Part shown: one piece after another, positions 1-8,092 of the stretch
Layout: each line of letters opens with the position of its first letter
Position numbering within the stretch: the first letter of the stretch is position 1
Assembly (NCBI GenBank): GCA_002346545.1
Contig: DEAA01000064.1
Coordinates: 110,607 to 157,363, forward strand
Origin: Acidobacteria bacterium UBA2994
Lineage (GTDB): Bacteria > Acidobacteriota > Vicinamibacteria > Vicinamibacterales > UBA8438
Direction of reading: 5' to 3'
DNA length: 46,757 nt
Program-made: the position numbers and the translations under genes
The notes under the pieces: generated by a model
What the model was told of the DNA's origin: nothing
The model's input: the letters and a program-made list of their open reading frames with translations, nothing else
Databases searched by the model: none

Positions 1-308
1 GCGGCGGCGACCTGCCGTATCTCGTGGTGGAGCTGGGAATAGGTCAACACCACTCGGCCGCCGCGCTCGTCGAGCGAGACCAGGGCCGTGCGTCCTCCCT
101 CTCCCGTGGCCACATGGCGGTCGACCGCGTTGTACGAAAGGTTCGTCCGGGCTCCGAGAAACCATCGAAACGATGGGGTGTCGGCCTGATAGACCTGATC
201 CCAGGTCCTGAACCAGGGAAGTTCCCGCGCGGCACGTTCCCAGAAACCTTCGAGGTCTGAGAGACCGTCTTCACGCCATCGTCGAAAGGTCGGTGTCGTG
301 AGTTGCAT
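1..308 (-). CDS. AMP-forming acyl-CoA (acetyl-CoA-like) synthetase, N-terminal part
   Basis: The gene reads leftward from an ATG at 306-308 and runs off the window edge, so only about 102 residues are visible. They match the N-terminal domain of acetyl-CoA synthetase-type adenylate-forming enzymes: an FWERAA segment, LPWFRTWDQVYQ, then the SYNAVDRHV signature, followed by TALVSLDE and LTYSQLHHE, which lead into the AMP-binding domain. Such enzymes activate short-chain acids to acyl-CoA using ATP. The catalytic core and the C-terminal lysine are outside the window, so substrate cannot be called; acetyl-, propionyl- and acetoacetyl-CoA synthetases share this start. It is divergent from the NadQ-like regulator, with a 55-bp gap. 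Confidence 0.85.
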   Translation of the reverse strand, partial: MQLTTPTFRRWREDGLSDLEGFWERAARELPWFRTWDQVYQADTPSFRWFLGARTNLSYNAVDRHVATGEGGRTALVSLDERGGRVVLTYSQLHHEIRQVAA

Positions 309-363
309 CGCTCGGAGTATACCCGCGGCGTCTTGCCATGGCGGGCCGGGATAGACTGACCGG

Positions 364-1332
364 ATGTCCCGCGAGTTGAGGGTCGGACTACACGCCGCGA
401 TCGTGGCGGTGACCGGCGAGCAGCCACGTGTGCTGACCGTGCCAGATCCGGCGGGGGATCTGCCGACCGCCCTGCCGTTCGGCCCGCTTGATCCGGATCA
501 GCACCGCACCCTTGAGCTCGGCCTCCGCGCCTGGGTACAGGAGCAGACGGGTATGGAGCTTGCCTATGTCGAGCAGCTCTACACGTTCGGTGACCGCGAT
601 CGCGCGAGTTCGGATGCCGACGGCGCTAGGGTGCTGGCGGTGGCTTATCTGGCGCTGGTTCGGGAGCGTCAGCTGGCCGAGGAGCGGGGCGCTTGGGAGT
701 CGGTCTACGCCGTGCTCCCATGGGAGGATCGCCGGGAAGGCGAGCCGAACGTACTCCGTGACCATATCCGTCCGCGGCTGGGGGCCTGGGTGCGAGAGGG
801 GGCGGATACAGCCACTCGCCGGTTGCGGCGCGGGCGGGTCGACATCACCTTCGGCAGCGACTCGGCCGGATGGGACAGCGAGCGTGTGCTCGACCGTTTC
901 GAATTGCTCTACGAAGCGGGTCTGGTGGCCGAAGCGTACCGTGACCGGGCTGGTTCGACCCGCACACAGCCGGATCCCGGGTTTGACGAGCCGCTGGCGT
1001 TGGACCATCGGCGGATCCTGGCTACCGCGTTGGGCCGGCTCAGGGGAAAACTGAAGTACCGGCCGCTGGTGTTCGAGTTGTTGCCCGAGACCTTCACCCT
1101 ATTACGGCTACAGCGTACCGTGGAGGCGCTGGTCGGGGTCCGGCTGCACAAGCAGAACTTTCGACGCTTGGTCGAACGTGGCCGTCTGGTTGAAGGTACG
1201 GGGCGGCTCGAGTCGGCGACTGGTGGACGACCGGCCGAGCTGTTCCGCTTTCGTCGAGAGGTACTGCACGAACGTCCCGCGCCCGGGGTCGGTCTGCCCG
1301 GCCTTCCACCCAAACGGTCGCGGCGCGCCTGA
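364..1332 (+). CDS. nadQ: NadQ-type transcriptional regulator of NAD biosynthesis (Nudix-like domain + winged helix)
   Basis: The protein has 322 residues. The N-terminal part (about 1-180) looks like the non-catalytic Nudix-like domain of the NadQ/COG4111 family, with the phrases VGLHAAIVAVTGE, RTLELGLRAWVQEQTG and YVEQLYTFGDRDR. The C-terminal part (about 205-320) carries LGRLRGKLKYRPLVFELLP and LQRTVEALVGVRLHKQNFRR, the winged-helix region shared with NrtR-like regulators. Known NadQ proteins repress nadABC in alphaproteobacteria in response to NAD metabolites; the direct adjacency to nadA-nadB-nadC supports the same role here. It lies 79 bp upstream of nadA on the same strand, so it may be partly cotranscribed, but a separate promoter and operator candidate lie in the gap. 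NrtR is the main alternative name; length and neighbours favour NadQ. Confidence 0.85.
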   Translation: MSRELRVGLHAAIVAVTGEQPRVLTVPDPAGDLPTALPFGPLDPDQHRTLELGLRAWVQEQTGMELAYVEQLYTFGDRDRASSDADGARVLAVAYLALVRERQLAEERGAWESVYAVLPWEDRREGEPNVLRDHIRPRLGAWVREGADTATRRLRRGRVDITFGSDSAGWDSERVLDRFELLYEAGLVAEAYRDRAGSTRTQPDPGFDEPLALDHRRILATALGRLRGKLKYRPLVFELLPETFTLLRLQRTVEALVGVRLHKQNFRRLVERGRLVEGTGRLESATGGRPAELFRFRREVLHERPAPGVGLPGLPPKRSRRA

Positions 1333-1342
1333 TGCCGCAAAC

Positions 1343-1371
1343 TTGACACGCCTTATACTCAGGTCTAGACT
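1343..1371 (+). promoter_or_regulatory. Candidate sigma-70-type promoter for nadABC
   Basis: A perfect TTGACA at 1343-1348 is followed, after a 17-bp spacer, by TAGACT at 1366-1371 (four of six matches to the -10 consensus). The stretch is clearly more AT-rich than the flanking genes. It lies 41 bp before the nadA start. A second -10-like TATACT at 1354-1359 has no good -35 partner. Seen by eye only. Confidence 0.45.
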
Positions 1372-1382
1372 AATAGGTAGTA

Positions 1383-1402
1383 AATTCTCACTTTGAGCAT
1401 AA
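1383..1402 (+). promoter_or_regulatory. Candidate NadQ operator upstream of nadA
   Basis: An imperfect inverted repeat, with CTCA and TGAG arms around a 3-bp spacer (CTCA-CTT-TGAG at 1387-1397), continues into the half-site TGAGCATAA (1394-1402). A near-complementary half-site TTATACTCA occurs at 1353-1361, about 32 bp upstream. The site lies just downstream of the promoter candidate and next to the ribosome-binding GAGGG (1404-1408), a position suited to repression. That NadQ binds here is inferred from context, not from a motif search. Confidence 0.4.
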
Positions 1403-1411
1403 TGAGGGCCA

Positions 1412-2443
1412 ATGTCATCCGTAATTCACACCGACGCCAAGCTCGAGTACACGCCAGAGGTGGCGGCCGCGACCGCTGAGCTTTATGAGCGGGTGCGCGC
1501 GGTCGTGCCCGAAGTCGAGTGGCCCGTCCACGCGCCGTATGTCGATGCCATCGAGCGTCTGAAGGCGGCGCGCGGCGCGGTCGTGCTTGCGCACAACTAC
1601 CAGACGCCGGAAATCTTCCACGGGGTAGCTGATCTCGTCGGCGATTCGTTGGCACTCGCGAAGCAGGCGGCCGCGACCGACGCCGACGTCATCGTCATGT
1701 GCGGTGTGCACTTCATGGCCGAAACGGCCAAAATGCTCAGTCCGGACAAGACCGTACTGATCCCGGATCTCGAGGCCGGTTGCTCTTTGGCCGCGTCGAT
1801 CACGGGCGCCGATGTACGACTCCTCCGCGAGCGGTATCCCGGAGTTCCGGTGGTGACCTACGTGAATACCTCGGTCGAGGTGAAGGCCGAGTCCGATATT
1901 TGCTGCACCTCGTCGAACGCGGTGGAGGTCGTCGAGTCGCTCGGTGCCGACCGGGTGATCTTCCTGCCCGACGAGTATCTGGGTCGGTACGTGGCCGGCA
2001 AAACCGACGTCGAGGTTGTGCTCTGGCAGGGCCACTGTGAAGTACACGAACGGTTCACCGCCGAGGATCTCCGGAGCTATCGGGATGCCTACCCCGGGGT
2101 GCAGATCTACGCGCATCCCGAGTGCCCGCCGGACGTACTGGCCGAGGCCGACTATGTGGGATCGACCTCGGGGCTGCTCCGCCATGTGGACGCTACCCGT
2201 CCAGACCGGGTCGTATTGGTCACGGAGTGTTCGATGAGTGACAACGTGGCCGTGGCGTACCCGGAGATCGAGTTCATTCGCCCCTGCAACCTCTGTCCCC
2301 ACATGAAGCAGATCACGCTGCCAGGGATTTATGCGGCGCTGCGCGATCTCCAGCACGAAGTCCTTGTAGACCCCGCGGTCGCGGCCCGGGGGCGTACCGC
2401 CGTGGAGAGGATGCTCCGGGTCGGACGAGGTGCTGGCGGATGA
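1412..2443 (+). CDS. nadA: Quinolinate synthase NadA
   Basis: The 343-residue enzyme condenses iminoaspartate with dihydroxyacetone phosphate to give quinolinate, the second step of de novo NAD synthesis, using a [4Fe-4S] cluster. The expected ligand cysteines are visible: C97 in [10 protein letters not shown]238 in AHPEC, and C292/C295 in PCNLCPHMK. Other family signatures are [10 protein letters not shown] (58-68), [10 protein letters not shown] and TSSNAV. The ATG at 1412 follows GAGGG only 3 nt upstream, a short spacing. It heads the nadABC operon; its stop codon overlaps the nadB start by 4 bp (ATGA), which suggests translational coupling. Confidence 0.97.
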   Translation: MSSVIHTDAKLEYTPEVAAATAELYERVRAVVPEVEWPVHAPYVDAIERLKAARGAVVLAHNYQTPEIFHGVADLVGDSLALAKQAAATDADVIVMCGVHFMAETAKMLSPDKTVLIPDLEAGCSLAASITGADVRLLRERYPGVPVVTYVNTSVEVKAESDICCTSSNAVEVVESLGADRVIFLPDEYLGRYVAGKTDVEVVLWQGHCEVHERFTAEDLRSYRDAYPGVQIYAHPECPPDVLAEADYVGSTSGLLRHVDATRPDRVVLVTECSMSDNVAVAYPEIEFIRPCNLCPHMKQITLPGIYAALRDLQHEVLVDPAVAARGRTAVERMLRVGRGAGG

Positions 2444-3990
2444 GGAGTGGTCGCCTTGCGAGTCGCGTCGACCGGGTGACGACCCACGATGTGGCCGTGG
2501 TAGGAAGCGGCGTGGCCGGTTTGACGGTGGCGCTCGAGACGTCCGGTCTGGACGTGGCAGTCCTGACACCAGCCCGGCCCGGTGAGACTGGCTCGAGTCA
2601 GATGGCGCAGGGCGGTGTGGCGGCGGCAGTGGGGCCTGGAGATTCTCCCGCGTCACATGCCGCGGACACGTTGGCGGCCGCTGACGGCCACGCTAACCCG
2701 GCCCGCGTACGCATGTTGACCGAAGAGGGCCCGGCGCGGGTGGCAGCGCTGCTGGCGATCGGCGCTCGCTTGGACCTGGACCGGCGGGGCGGTCTCGCCC
2801 TGGGGCGCGAGGCGGCGCATAGTCACCCACGCATAGTTCACGCGAACGGCGACGCCACTGGTGCCGAGATCGTGCGCGCGCTCGGCGCGGAGGTCCGCGC
2901 GACAGAGCATGTCCGGTGTTATGAGCAGACCACCGCGCAGGAGATCGTCGTGCAGCAAGGACGGGCCGTCGGCGTGCTCGCGCTGGACGGTCAGGGTGCG
3001 CGGGTGCTGCATCTTGCGCGAGCCGTCGTGCTTGCCACTGGCGGCATCGGACAGCTCTATCGCCACACAACGAACCCGCCCGGTAACGTCGGCGACGGTC
3101 TGGCGATGGCGTCGAGGATCGGCGCTCGGCTCGAGGATCTCGAGTTCGTGCAGTTTCACCCGACGGCCCTGGCCGTCGGCGCCGACCCGATGCCGCTCCT
3201 AACCGAGGCGCTGCGGGGTGCCGGCGCCACGCTGATTGATGAGCAGGGATACCCTCTAATGCGTGGCCAGCACCCGGCCGGCGACCTGGCCTCTCGCGAT
3301 GTCGTGGCCCGTACGCTTTGGCAGCGGTTGGCAGACGGTGGGGGAGTACGGCTCGATGCCCGCCCGATCGTGGACCGTGACCTCGAGAAGACGTTTCCCA
3401 CCGCCGTGCGGCACTGCCGTGCGCATGGGTTCGATTTGACCCGTGACCCGGTGCCGGTGACCCCGGCCGCCCATTACCACATGGGAGGCATCGCCGTTGA
3501 TGGCGATGGACGGACTACCGTGCCCGGGTTGTGGGCGTGTGGAGAGGTGAGCGCCGTGGGTGTCCACGGCGCCAACCGGTTGGCGAGCAATTCCCTTCTT
3601 GAGGGGCTGGTCTTTGGCGCTCGGGTGGGTCGCGACCTTGTGCGGACGACGTCCGAGGTGCCTCCGATCAAGGTGGATGTCGTGTCTCGACGGGCAGATC
3701 CGCTCACCAGCCTGTCGTCTGACGAGGCGCTGACGATTCGTACCGAGGTGAGAGACATCATGTGGGAGCGGGTCGGATTGGTGCGAGACGCCGATGGGCT
3801 GCACGAGGCCCGTGCCGCACTTGCCGACGTCGCTGCCCGGCTGCCCGACGGTTTGTCACCGTCCCGTCGCTTCGTCGATGTCGCCCGGCTGGTCACCGAA
3901 GCGGCCCTGGCGCGCCCAGAGAGTCGCGGTGCCCACTTCCGTCGCGACGGCTGGGCCGCTGGTTCGGTTCGGGAGGCGGGCCGCCGATGA
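2440..3990 (+). CDS. nadB: L-aspartate oxidase NadB
   Basis: This 516-residue flavoprotein oxidises L-aspartate to iminoaspartate, which NadA uses. The FAD dinucleotide-binding motif is [16 protein letters not shown] (about 18-33), followed by [52 protein letters not shown] and the late FAD motif [16 protein letters not shown], all typical of NadB rather than succinate dehydrogenase. Start assignment: the ATG at 2440 overlaps the nadA stop; a GTG about 12 codons later (2476) would give a tighter N-terminus. Its end overlaps the nadC start by 4 bp (ATGA). The C-terminal helical domain is present, so the gene looks intact. Confidence 0.97.
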   Translation: MRSGRLASRVDRVTTHDVAVVGSGVAGLTVALETSGLDVAVLTPARPGETGSSQMAQGGVAAAVGPGDSPASHAADTLAAADGHANPARVRMLTEEGPARVAALLAIGARLDLDRRGGLALGREAAHSHPRIVHANGDATGAEIVRALGAEVRATEHVRCYEQTTAQEIVVQQGRAVGVLALDGQGARVLHLARAVVLATGGIGQLYRHTTNPPGNVGDGLAMASRIGARLEDLEFVQFHPTALAVGADPMPLLTEALRGAGATLIDEQGYPLMRGQHPAGDLASRDVVARTLWQRLADGGGVRLDARPIVDRDLEKTFPTAVRHCRAHGFDLTRDPVPVTPAAHYHMGGIAVDGDGRTTVPGLWACGEVSAVGVHGANRLASNSLLEGLVFGARVGRDLVRTTSEVPPIKVDVVSRRADPLTSLSSDEALTIRTEVRDIMWERVGLVRDADGLHEARAALADVAARLPDGLSPSRRFVDVARLVTEAALARPESRGAHFRRDGWAAGSVREAGRR

Positions 3991-4874
3991 CACCCGATCC
4001 GCGTCGCCCACCTGCACCGCATCACTATGCCGAGCTCGTCCGTCGCGAGCTGGCTACCGACCTTGGCAGCGCTGGAGACGTGACCACCGACGTGACGGTG
4101 CCAGCGGGGACCCGGGGGACGGGGCGGTTCGTGGCCCGGCGCGAAGGGCGCGTCTGTGGTCTCGATGTCGCCCTGTCAGTGTTCGACGAGCTGCGCGGCG
4201 CGGTCCGCGACGCGGTGCACGTCGAGGTCCAGGCCGGCGATGGTGACGACGTTGAGACCGGCGGCGTCATCGCCAGAGTGGAGGGATCTGCCCGGCTCCT
4301 CCTGTCGGGCGAACGCACGGCCCTGAATCTCCTCGGGCACCTGTCGGGTGTCGCCACGGTTACGCGCGATTTGGTTCGCCTGGTGGCCGACGCCGGTCCC
4401 GCCGTGGTGACATGCACGCGGAAGACCACGCCCGGGCTACGCGCGCTCGAGAAGTACGCGGTACGGGTTGGCGGCGGAGTCAATCATCGGTTCGGACTCC
4501 ACGACGCCGTCCTCATTAAGGACAACCATCGAGAGATGGCAGGTGGTGTGGCGCCAGCGGTGGTAGCGGCTCGCGCCGCGCTGGGGCATCTCGTCAAGCT
4601 GGAAGCCGAGGTCGACACGTTGCCACAGCTTGCCGAGGCGCTTGACGCGGGAGTTGACGCGGTGTTGCTCGACAACATGACCGTCGAACAGTTGCGACAA
4701 GCCGTGGAGATGGCCCGTGGTCGCGCCACAACTGAGGCGTCTGGCGGTATCACCAGCCAGAGCATCCAAGCGGTTGCGGCCACTGGTGTCGACGTGATCT
4801 CTGTGGGGTGGATCACTCACAGCGCGCCTGCGTTCGATGTGAGCCTCGACTTAACGCTGTCGCCGCCATCGTAG
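3987..4874 (+). CDS. nadC: Nicotinate-nucleotide pyrophosphorylase (carboxylating) NadC
   Basis: The 295-residue enzyme converts quinolinate and PRPP to nicotinate mononucleotide with loss of CO2. Family motifs are visible: DLGSAGDVTTD near the N-terminus, LLSGERTALNLLGHLSGVAT, TCTRKTTPGLRALEKYAV (substrate-binding arginine and lysines), NHRFGLHDAVLIKDNH, LEAEVD, VDAVLLDNM and the closing ASGGI...VISVGWITHS. The ATG at 3987 was chosen over upstream in-frame codons because it starts at the nadB stop (ATGA overlap) and gives the usual length. It is the last gene of the operon; a gene remnant and a strong hairpin follow. Confidence 0.97.
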   Translation: MTPDPRRPPAPHHYAELVRRELATDLGSAGDVTTDVTVPAGTRGTGRFVARREGRVCGLDVALSVFDELRGAVRDAVHVEVQAGDGDDVETGGVIARVEGSARLLLSGERTALNLLGHLSGVATVTRDLVRLVADAGPAVVTCTRKTTPGLRALEKYAVRVGGGVNHRFGLHDAVLIKDNHREMAGGVAPAVVAARAALGHLVKLEAEVDTLPQLAEALDAGVDAVLLDNMTVEQLRQAVEMARGRATTEASGGITSQSIQAVAATGVDVISVGWITHSAPAFDVSLDLTLSPPS

Positions 4875-4959
4875 GCGTGGCCGCGACGGCGACCAGACCT
4901 GGGAAGAGATGCACTACACCGGTATGAACTACAGCGTGGCTCGCGAGGCCGACGAGTAG
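4873..4959 (+). pseudogene. Remnant of the C-terminus of a monooxygenase-like exported protein
   Basis: The reading frame shifted from nadC encodes about 28 codons ending in TAG at 4957-4959, including GDQTWEEMHYTGMNY. That phrase resembles the tail of acidobacterial c-haem/copper type II monooxygenase-like proteins, where a TWDEM-like motif precedes the C-terminus; the intact protein at 5047-6489 has TMDEMGHGW in the same place. There is no start codon or upstream portion. This may be a leftover of a duplicated copy or a chance resemblance. Confidence 0.35.
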
Positions 4960-4981
4960 GATCGCACTAGTACCCGTAGCC

Positions 4982-5030
4982 GTACACGGGAAAAGCCCCG
5001 GCCATCGCGACCGGGGCTCTTCCTGTGTAC
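4982..5030. terminator. Bidirectional hairpin terminator between nadC and the convergent monooxygenase-like gene
   Basis: The core stem AGCCCCGG (4994-5001) pairs perfectly with CCGGGGCT (5011-5018) around a 9-nt loop. The stem continues outward through GGAA/TTCC to GTACAC/GTGTAC ends, interrupted only by one A-C mismatch and one G-T pair. It sits between convergent genes and is flanked by A and T residues on both strands, so it can act in both directions. Confidence 0.8.
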
Positions 5031-5046
5031 GGGAGATCTGGTCGAG

Positions 5047-6489
5047 TTATTGCTCGCCTTCGGTGGTTGCCCGAGCCGCCTCGCGTTCGGCGAGACGGCG
5101 CTCGTACTGCTCGTCGGTCATGAACGCGATGTCGGTCCAGCCGTGTCCCATCTCATCCATCGTGCGGGCACCCCAGCCGATCCAGGCCGACGGGTCGGGA
5201 TTGTGTCGATTGTTGGTGGTGTTGTCGTGCCACGACACCGTGTGGAGAATGGTGCCCTTCGGGAACAGGTGCGGCTCAGCGTAGGGATAGACGATCTGCC
5301 AGGTCTGCTCGTAGTTGGTGACGTCGGTGAGAACCTCGCGCCGACCATCGAGATGGATCGCCTCGATCAGCATCCGTGAGCCGCGGAAATGCATGTGCGG
5401 CTGGAAGCTGAGGATGAGCGCAGCTTGGGGGAGCGGCCAGAACCGCTCGTGGCGGGCGACTGTGTTGGGCGGGATGCTCATCTGGGCCACGCCGTTCAGG
5501 GTGTTGTCGTCGATGAGGAGTCCGGTGGGCATCCGGTCGGCGTGTAGCGGCAGGTCAACGCCCGCGCGCAGCAGCCGGTCTTCGACCGCTTCCTGGTTCA
5601 GTTCCCAGTCGTGGCCGATGCCCGTCCGCAGGCGGTGCGCAGTTACGATGAGCTCCGGCACCTCGCCTTTGGGGTAGAACTTGATACCCACCTTCTGGCG
5701 GTCAATCGTCTCCTCACCCCATGGGTGATAGTGCGGCGCGAAACGGAAGAGGCCGCCAGCGGGGAGCTTCCGACCCGTTCCCTGAGGGTAGTACTGTCCG
5801 GTGGATCCCATCGCGTATTCGATCAGATCGATTTCACGCGTGTTCGAGCCCATCCCGAGGCGATACTCGTCGCGGTCCTGGATGTCTTCTGGCACGCTGA
5901 CATAGACGTGAGAGTGGTGTACGCAGCAGTACGCCTCAGGAATAATTTGGACCCACTTCACGTAACGGTCTTCGGTCAGGCCCGGGTCGACGATCTCCGA
6001 GGGGTAGAAGTCGGCGCCCTCAGCGGGAATGGCGAAGCCTTCCTGCATCTGGACGACGAGATCCGGCTCGCCGTAGGTCCACTCGTTGAGCTCATGGAAC
6101 TCGAGGGGCGGCGGCGCATCGGCCGGATTGCCCCGCGCGGCACCGCCGGCGACCCAGTCGACGATCGTCTGGATCTCGTCATCGCTCAGCGACGGGTCGG
6201 CGACGTAGTCGCCGATGCTGCGGTCAAGGTGCCACGGGGGCATCTGTCTGGCGACGACACGGTCCCGGATCGAGCGCGCCCACGGGCGGGTTTCCTCATA
6301 CGTCAGCAGCGACATAGGCGCGCCGGTGCCCGCCCGATGACATTGCTGACAGGAGCGTTGCAGGAGTGGCAACACATCCCGCGTGAAGGTTGGGTCGGAC
6401 GCGGTCTGCCCCTGGGCGGGCGAGGCCGGGACGAGCGCGGCGACGACGAGCAGGCTCAGGGTCGTGATACCTGCGGACACAACGCGCAT
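5047..6489 (-). CDS. Exported c-haem protein with copper type II monooxygenase-like C-terminal half
   Basis: The protein has 480 residues and starts with a signal peptide (about 1-28, ending PASPAQGQ). A c-type haem site CQQCH at residues 47-51 lies in a small cytochrome domain (about 32-118). The rest resembles the PHM/dopamine beta-hydroxylase-like ascorbate-dependent monooxygenase fold, with three histidine clusters fit for copper: HHSH (191-194), HYH (253-255) and HMH (365-367). Known relatives hydroxylate C-H bonds with two copper ions; the acidobacterial haem-fused versions are uncharacterised, so the substrate is unknown. The start has GGAGG nearby upstream. It is convergent with nadC and divergent from the gene at 6606. 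TMDEMGHGW marks the end of the monooxygenase-like domain. Confidence 0.75.
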   Translation of the reverse strand: MRVVSAGITTLSLLVVAALVPASPAQGQTASDPTFTRDVLPLLQRSCQQCHRAGTGAPMSLLTYEETRPWARSIRDRVVARQMPPWHLDRSIGDYVADPSLSDDEIQTIVDWVAGGAARGNPADAPPPLEFHELNEWTYGEPDLVVQMQEGFAIPAEGADFYPSEIVDPGLTEDRYVKWVQIIPEAYCCVHHSHVYVSVPEDIQDRDEYRLGMGSNTREIDLIEYAMGSTGQYYPQGTGRKLPAGGLFRFAPHYHPWGEETIDRQKVGIKFYPKGEVPELIVTAHRLRTGIGHDWELNQEAVEDRLLRAGVDLPLHADRMPTGLLIDDNTLNGVAQMSIPPNTVARHERFWPLPQAALILSFQPHMHFRGSRMLIEAIHLDGRREVLTDVTNYEQTWQIVYPYAEPHLFPKGTILHTVSWHDNTTNNRHNPDPSAWIGWGARTMDEMGHGWTDIAFMTDEQYERRLAEREAARATTEGEQ

Positions 6490-6605
6490 ACAATCCTCCA
6501 GAGGTTCGGTAGCCTGGCAAGTCTACCAGGATAGTCCACCGGCCAGGTTGTGAAGGTCCGGTCCCGCGTGATACACCGTGACCGCGGCAAACACGGGAGG
6601 ACGTG

Positions 6606-7379
6606 ATGGATCTCTTCCGCACGTGGGTGAGACGTGCACTGGTTGGTGGGGTGGGGCTGATGGGGCCCCTCGCGACCGCAGGGTATGCGCAGCAAGAGCC
6701 GGTCTACCCGGTTTATGACGGCTTTCACGTGACCGAGGATGGGGTGTACGTCCTGTCGTTCGCCTACTTCAGCCACAATTTCGAGCCCGTGTCGGTGTCC
6801 CCGGGGCCAGACAATCGCTTCCTCACGGGAGCCGAAGACCGCCAGCAACCGACCCGGTTTCTACCAGGTCACAATCGCTACCAGTGCGTCATGGTGATGG
6901 ACGCTGGCTTCGAGGGCGGTGTGCGCTGGCACCTCGAGCGCGCGGGCGTCGTTTCCTCTACCAGCGAGGACATGCTGCAATACAACTGGGAGCTGGAGTC
7001 CGGATCCGTGCGGCAGATCCTGCGTGACGTGGACGTGGCGGCTGCTCCCCGAGGCGTCTGTCTCAACCGGGCGCCCACCGTGAGGTTCCTCGGGTTGCGC
7101 AATGGTCCCGCCGGCGCTCCTCCCGAGGTCGCCGTCGAGGTTGGCGCCGAGCTGAAGCTGTTTGGCAGCGTTCGGGATGAGGGGTTGCCTAGAACCGGCG
7201 AGCTCAAGAGTCGCTGGAGCAAGCTCTCGGGACCAGGGGAGGTTGTCTTCAGCGCACCGAACGAGCCGCGTACGCTCGCGACCTTCGAAGCGGCTGGCAG
7301 CTACGAACTGGAACTCTGGGCGAGTGATGGCAAGCGCGAAGGTGCCAGTCGAGTTGTGGTGATAGCCACCACTGACTGA
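6606..7379 (+). CDS. Exported protein of unknown function with C-terminal Ig/PKD-like domain
   Basis: The 257-residue product begins with a signal peptide (cleavage probably after AGYAQ). The middle region (about 30-150) is not recognised. From about residue 150 the text APTVRFLG...LKLFGSVRDEG...SRWSKLSGPGEVVFSAPN...TLATFEAAGSYELELWASDG follows the pattern of PKD/REJ-like immunoglobulin folds found in surface proteins, in which a W-x-K-L-S-GPG phrase is common. Start: GGAGG at 6596-6600 is 5 nt from the ATG at 6606 but only 2 nt from an in-frame GTG at 6603, so the ATG is preferred. It is divergent from the monooxygenase-like gene, and the MBL hydrolase follows 11 bp later. Confidence 0.65.
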   Translation: MDLFRTWVRRALVGGVGLMGPLATAGYAQQEPVYPVYDGFHVTEDGVYVLSFAYFSHNFEPVSVSPGPDNRFLTGAEDRQQPTRFLPGHNRYQCVMVMDAGFEGGVRWHLERAGVVSSTSEDMLQYNWELESGSVRQILRDVDVAAAPRGVCLNRAPTVRFLGLRNGPAGAPPEVAVEVGAELKLFGSVRDEGLPRTGELKSRWSKLSGPGEVVFSAPNEPRTLATFEAAGSYELELWASDGKREGASRVVVIATTD

Positions 7380-7390
7380 GAGCGAAGCTG

Positions 7391-8044
7391 ATGCAGCTTA
7401 TCTTCGAGCAGATCCGAACCGGGGGTGATCGCAACTTTGCCTACCTGCTCGGCGATCGGGATGCGGGCCGCGGTGTTGTCATCGACCCGTCCTACACCCC
7501 CAATGTCGTCTGTCAGCGCGCCACGGACCAGGGGCTGACCGTGACCCACGTGGTCAACACTCATGGCCATCCCGACCATACCGAGGGCAATGAGACGGCG
7601 GTTGCCATCACCGGTGCGCCGGTAGCAGCACACCCAGACCTCCTGGGGGGGGTGGGTCACCCGCTGGCCGACGGCGATACGCTCGCGGTGGGCGCCTTCG
7701 GCCTCCGCTGTTTTCATGCGCCTGGCCACTGCCCGGACCACCTCGTGCTCTACGAGCCGTCGGCGAGGCTCCTCATCACCGGTGACCTGCTATTTGTAGG
7801 CAAGGTCGGGGGTACGAAGACCGAGGAGGATGCTCGGGTCGAATGGGAGAGCCTGCAGCATGTGCTCGATGTCGTGCCGGATGATGCGACCGTCTGGCCC
7901 GGGCACGATTACGGCGCCCGACCCAGTTCCACCATCGCGCTCGAACGCTTGAGTAACCCGTTCCTGTGCTGCAGGAGCGTCGACGAGTTTCTCGACTTGC
8001 GCACCGAGTGGCGCGACTACAAGCGGCGTCTCGGACTGAGGTAA
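7391..8044 (+). CDS. Metallo-beta-lactamase-fold hydrolase (glyoxalase II-like)
   Basis: The protein has 217 residues and no signal peptide, so it is probably cytoplasmic. Metal-binding residues of the MBL fold are in place: THGHPDH (H58, H60, D62, H63), PGH (H113), TGD (D132) and PGHDYG (H172). The spacing and the TKTEED loop resemble glyoxalase II/ETHE1-type thioesterases and persulfide dioxygenases rather than beta-lactamases. The likely role is hydrolysis of a glutathione or other thiol ester, or sulfur dioxygenation; the substrate cannot be fixed from sequence. It follows the exported PKD-like gene by 11 bp, so it may share a transcript, and it ends at a strong hairpin. Confidence 0.85.
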   Translation: MQLIFEQIRTGGDRNFAYLLGDRDAGRGVVIDPSYTPNVVCQRATDQGLTVTHVVNTHGHPDHTEGNETAVAITGAPVAAHPDLLGGVGHPLADGDTLAVGAFGLRCFHAPGHCPDHLVLYEPSARLLITGDLLFVGKVGGTKTEEDARVEWESLQHVLDVVPDDATVWPGHDYGARPSSTIALERLSNPFLCCRSVDEFLDLRTEWRDYKRRLGLR

Positions 8045-8065
8045 GCCGTGGTCGCCGACCACGGC
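8045..8065. terminator. Hairpin terminator after the MBL hydrolase gene
   Basis: GCCGTGGTC (8045-8053) and GACCACGGC (8057-8065) form a perfect 9-bp stem with a 3-nt loop, starting directly after the TAA stop at 8044. It lies between two convergent genes. There is no clear T-tract. Confidence 0.65.
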
Positions 8066-8092
8066 GACGTTCCCGTCATCATCGGCGGCTCC

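Noticed and set aside
1415..2656. Long minus-strand frame (413 codons) opposite nadA
   Set aside because: It is antisense to an unmistakable quinolinate synthase; high-GC genes often leave the opposite strand open. Its composition (rich in R, P, S, H) is not protein-like.
6603..6605. GTG at 6603 as start of the PKD-like gene
   Set aside because: Only 2 nt from the ribosome-binding GGAGG; the ATG at 6606 is better spaced.
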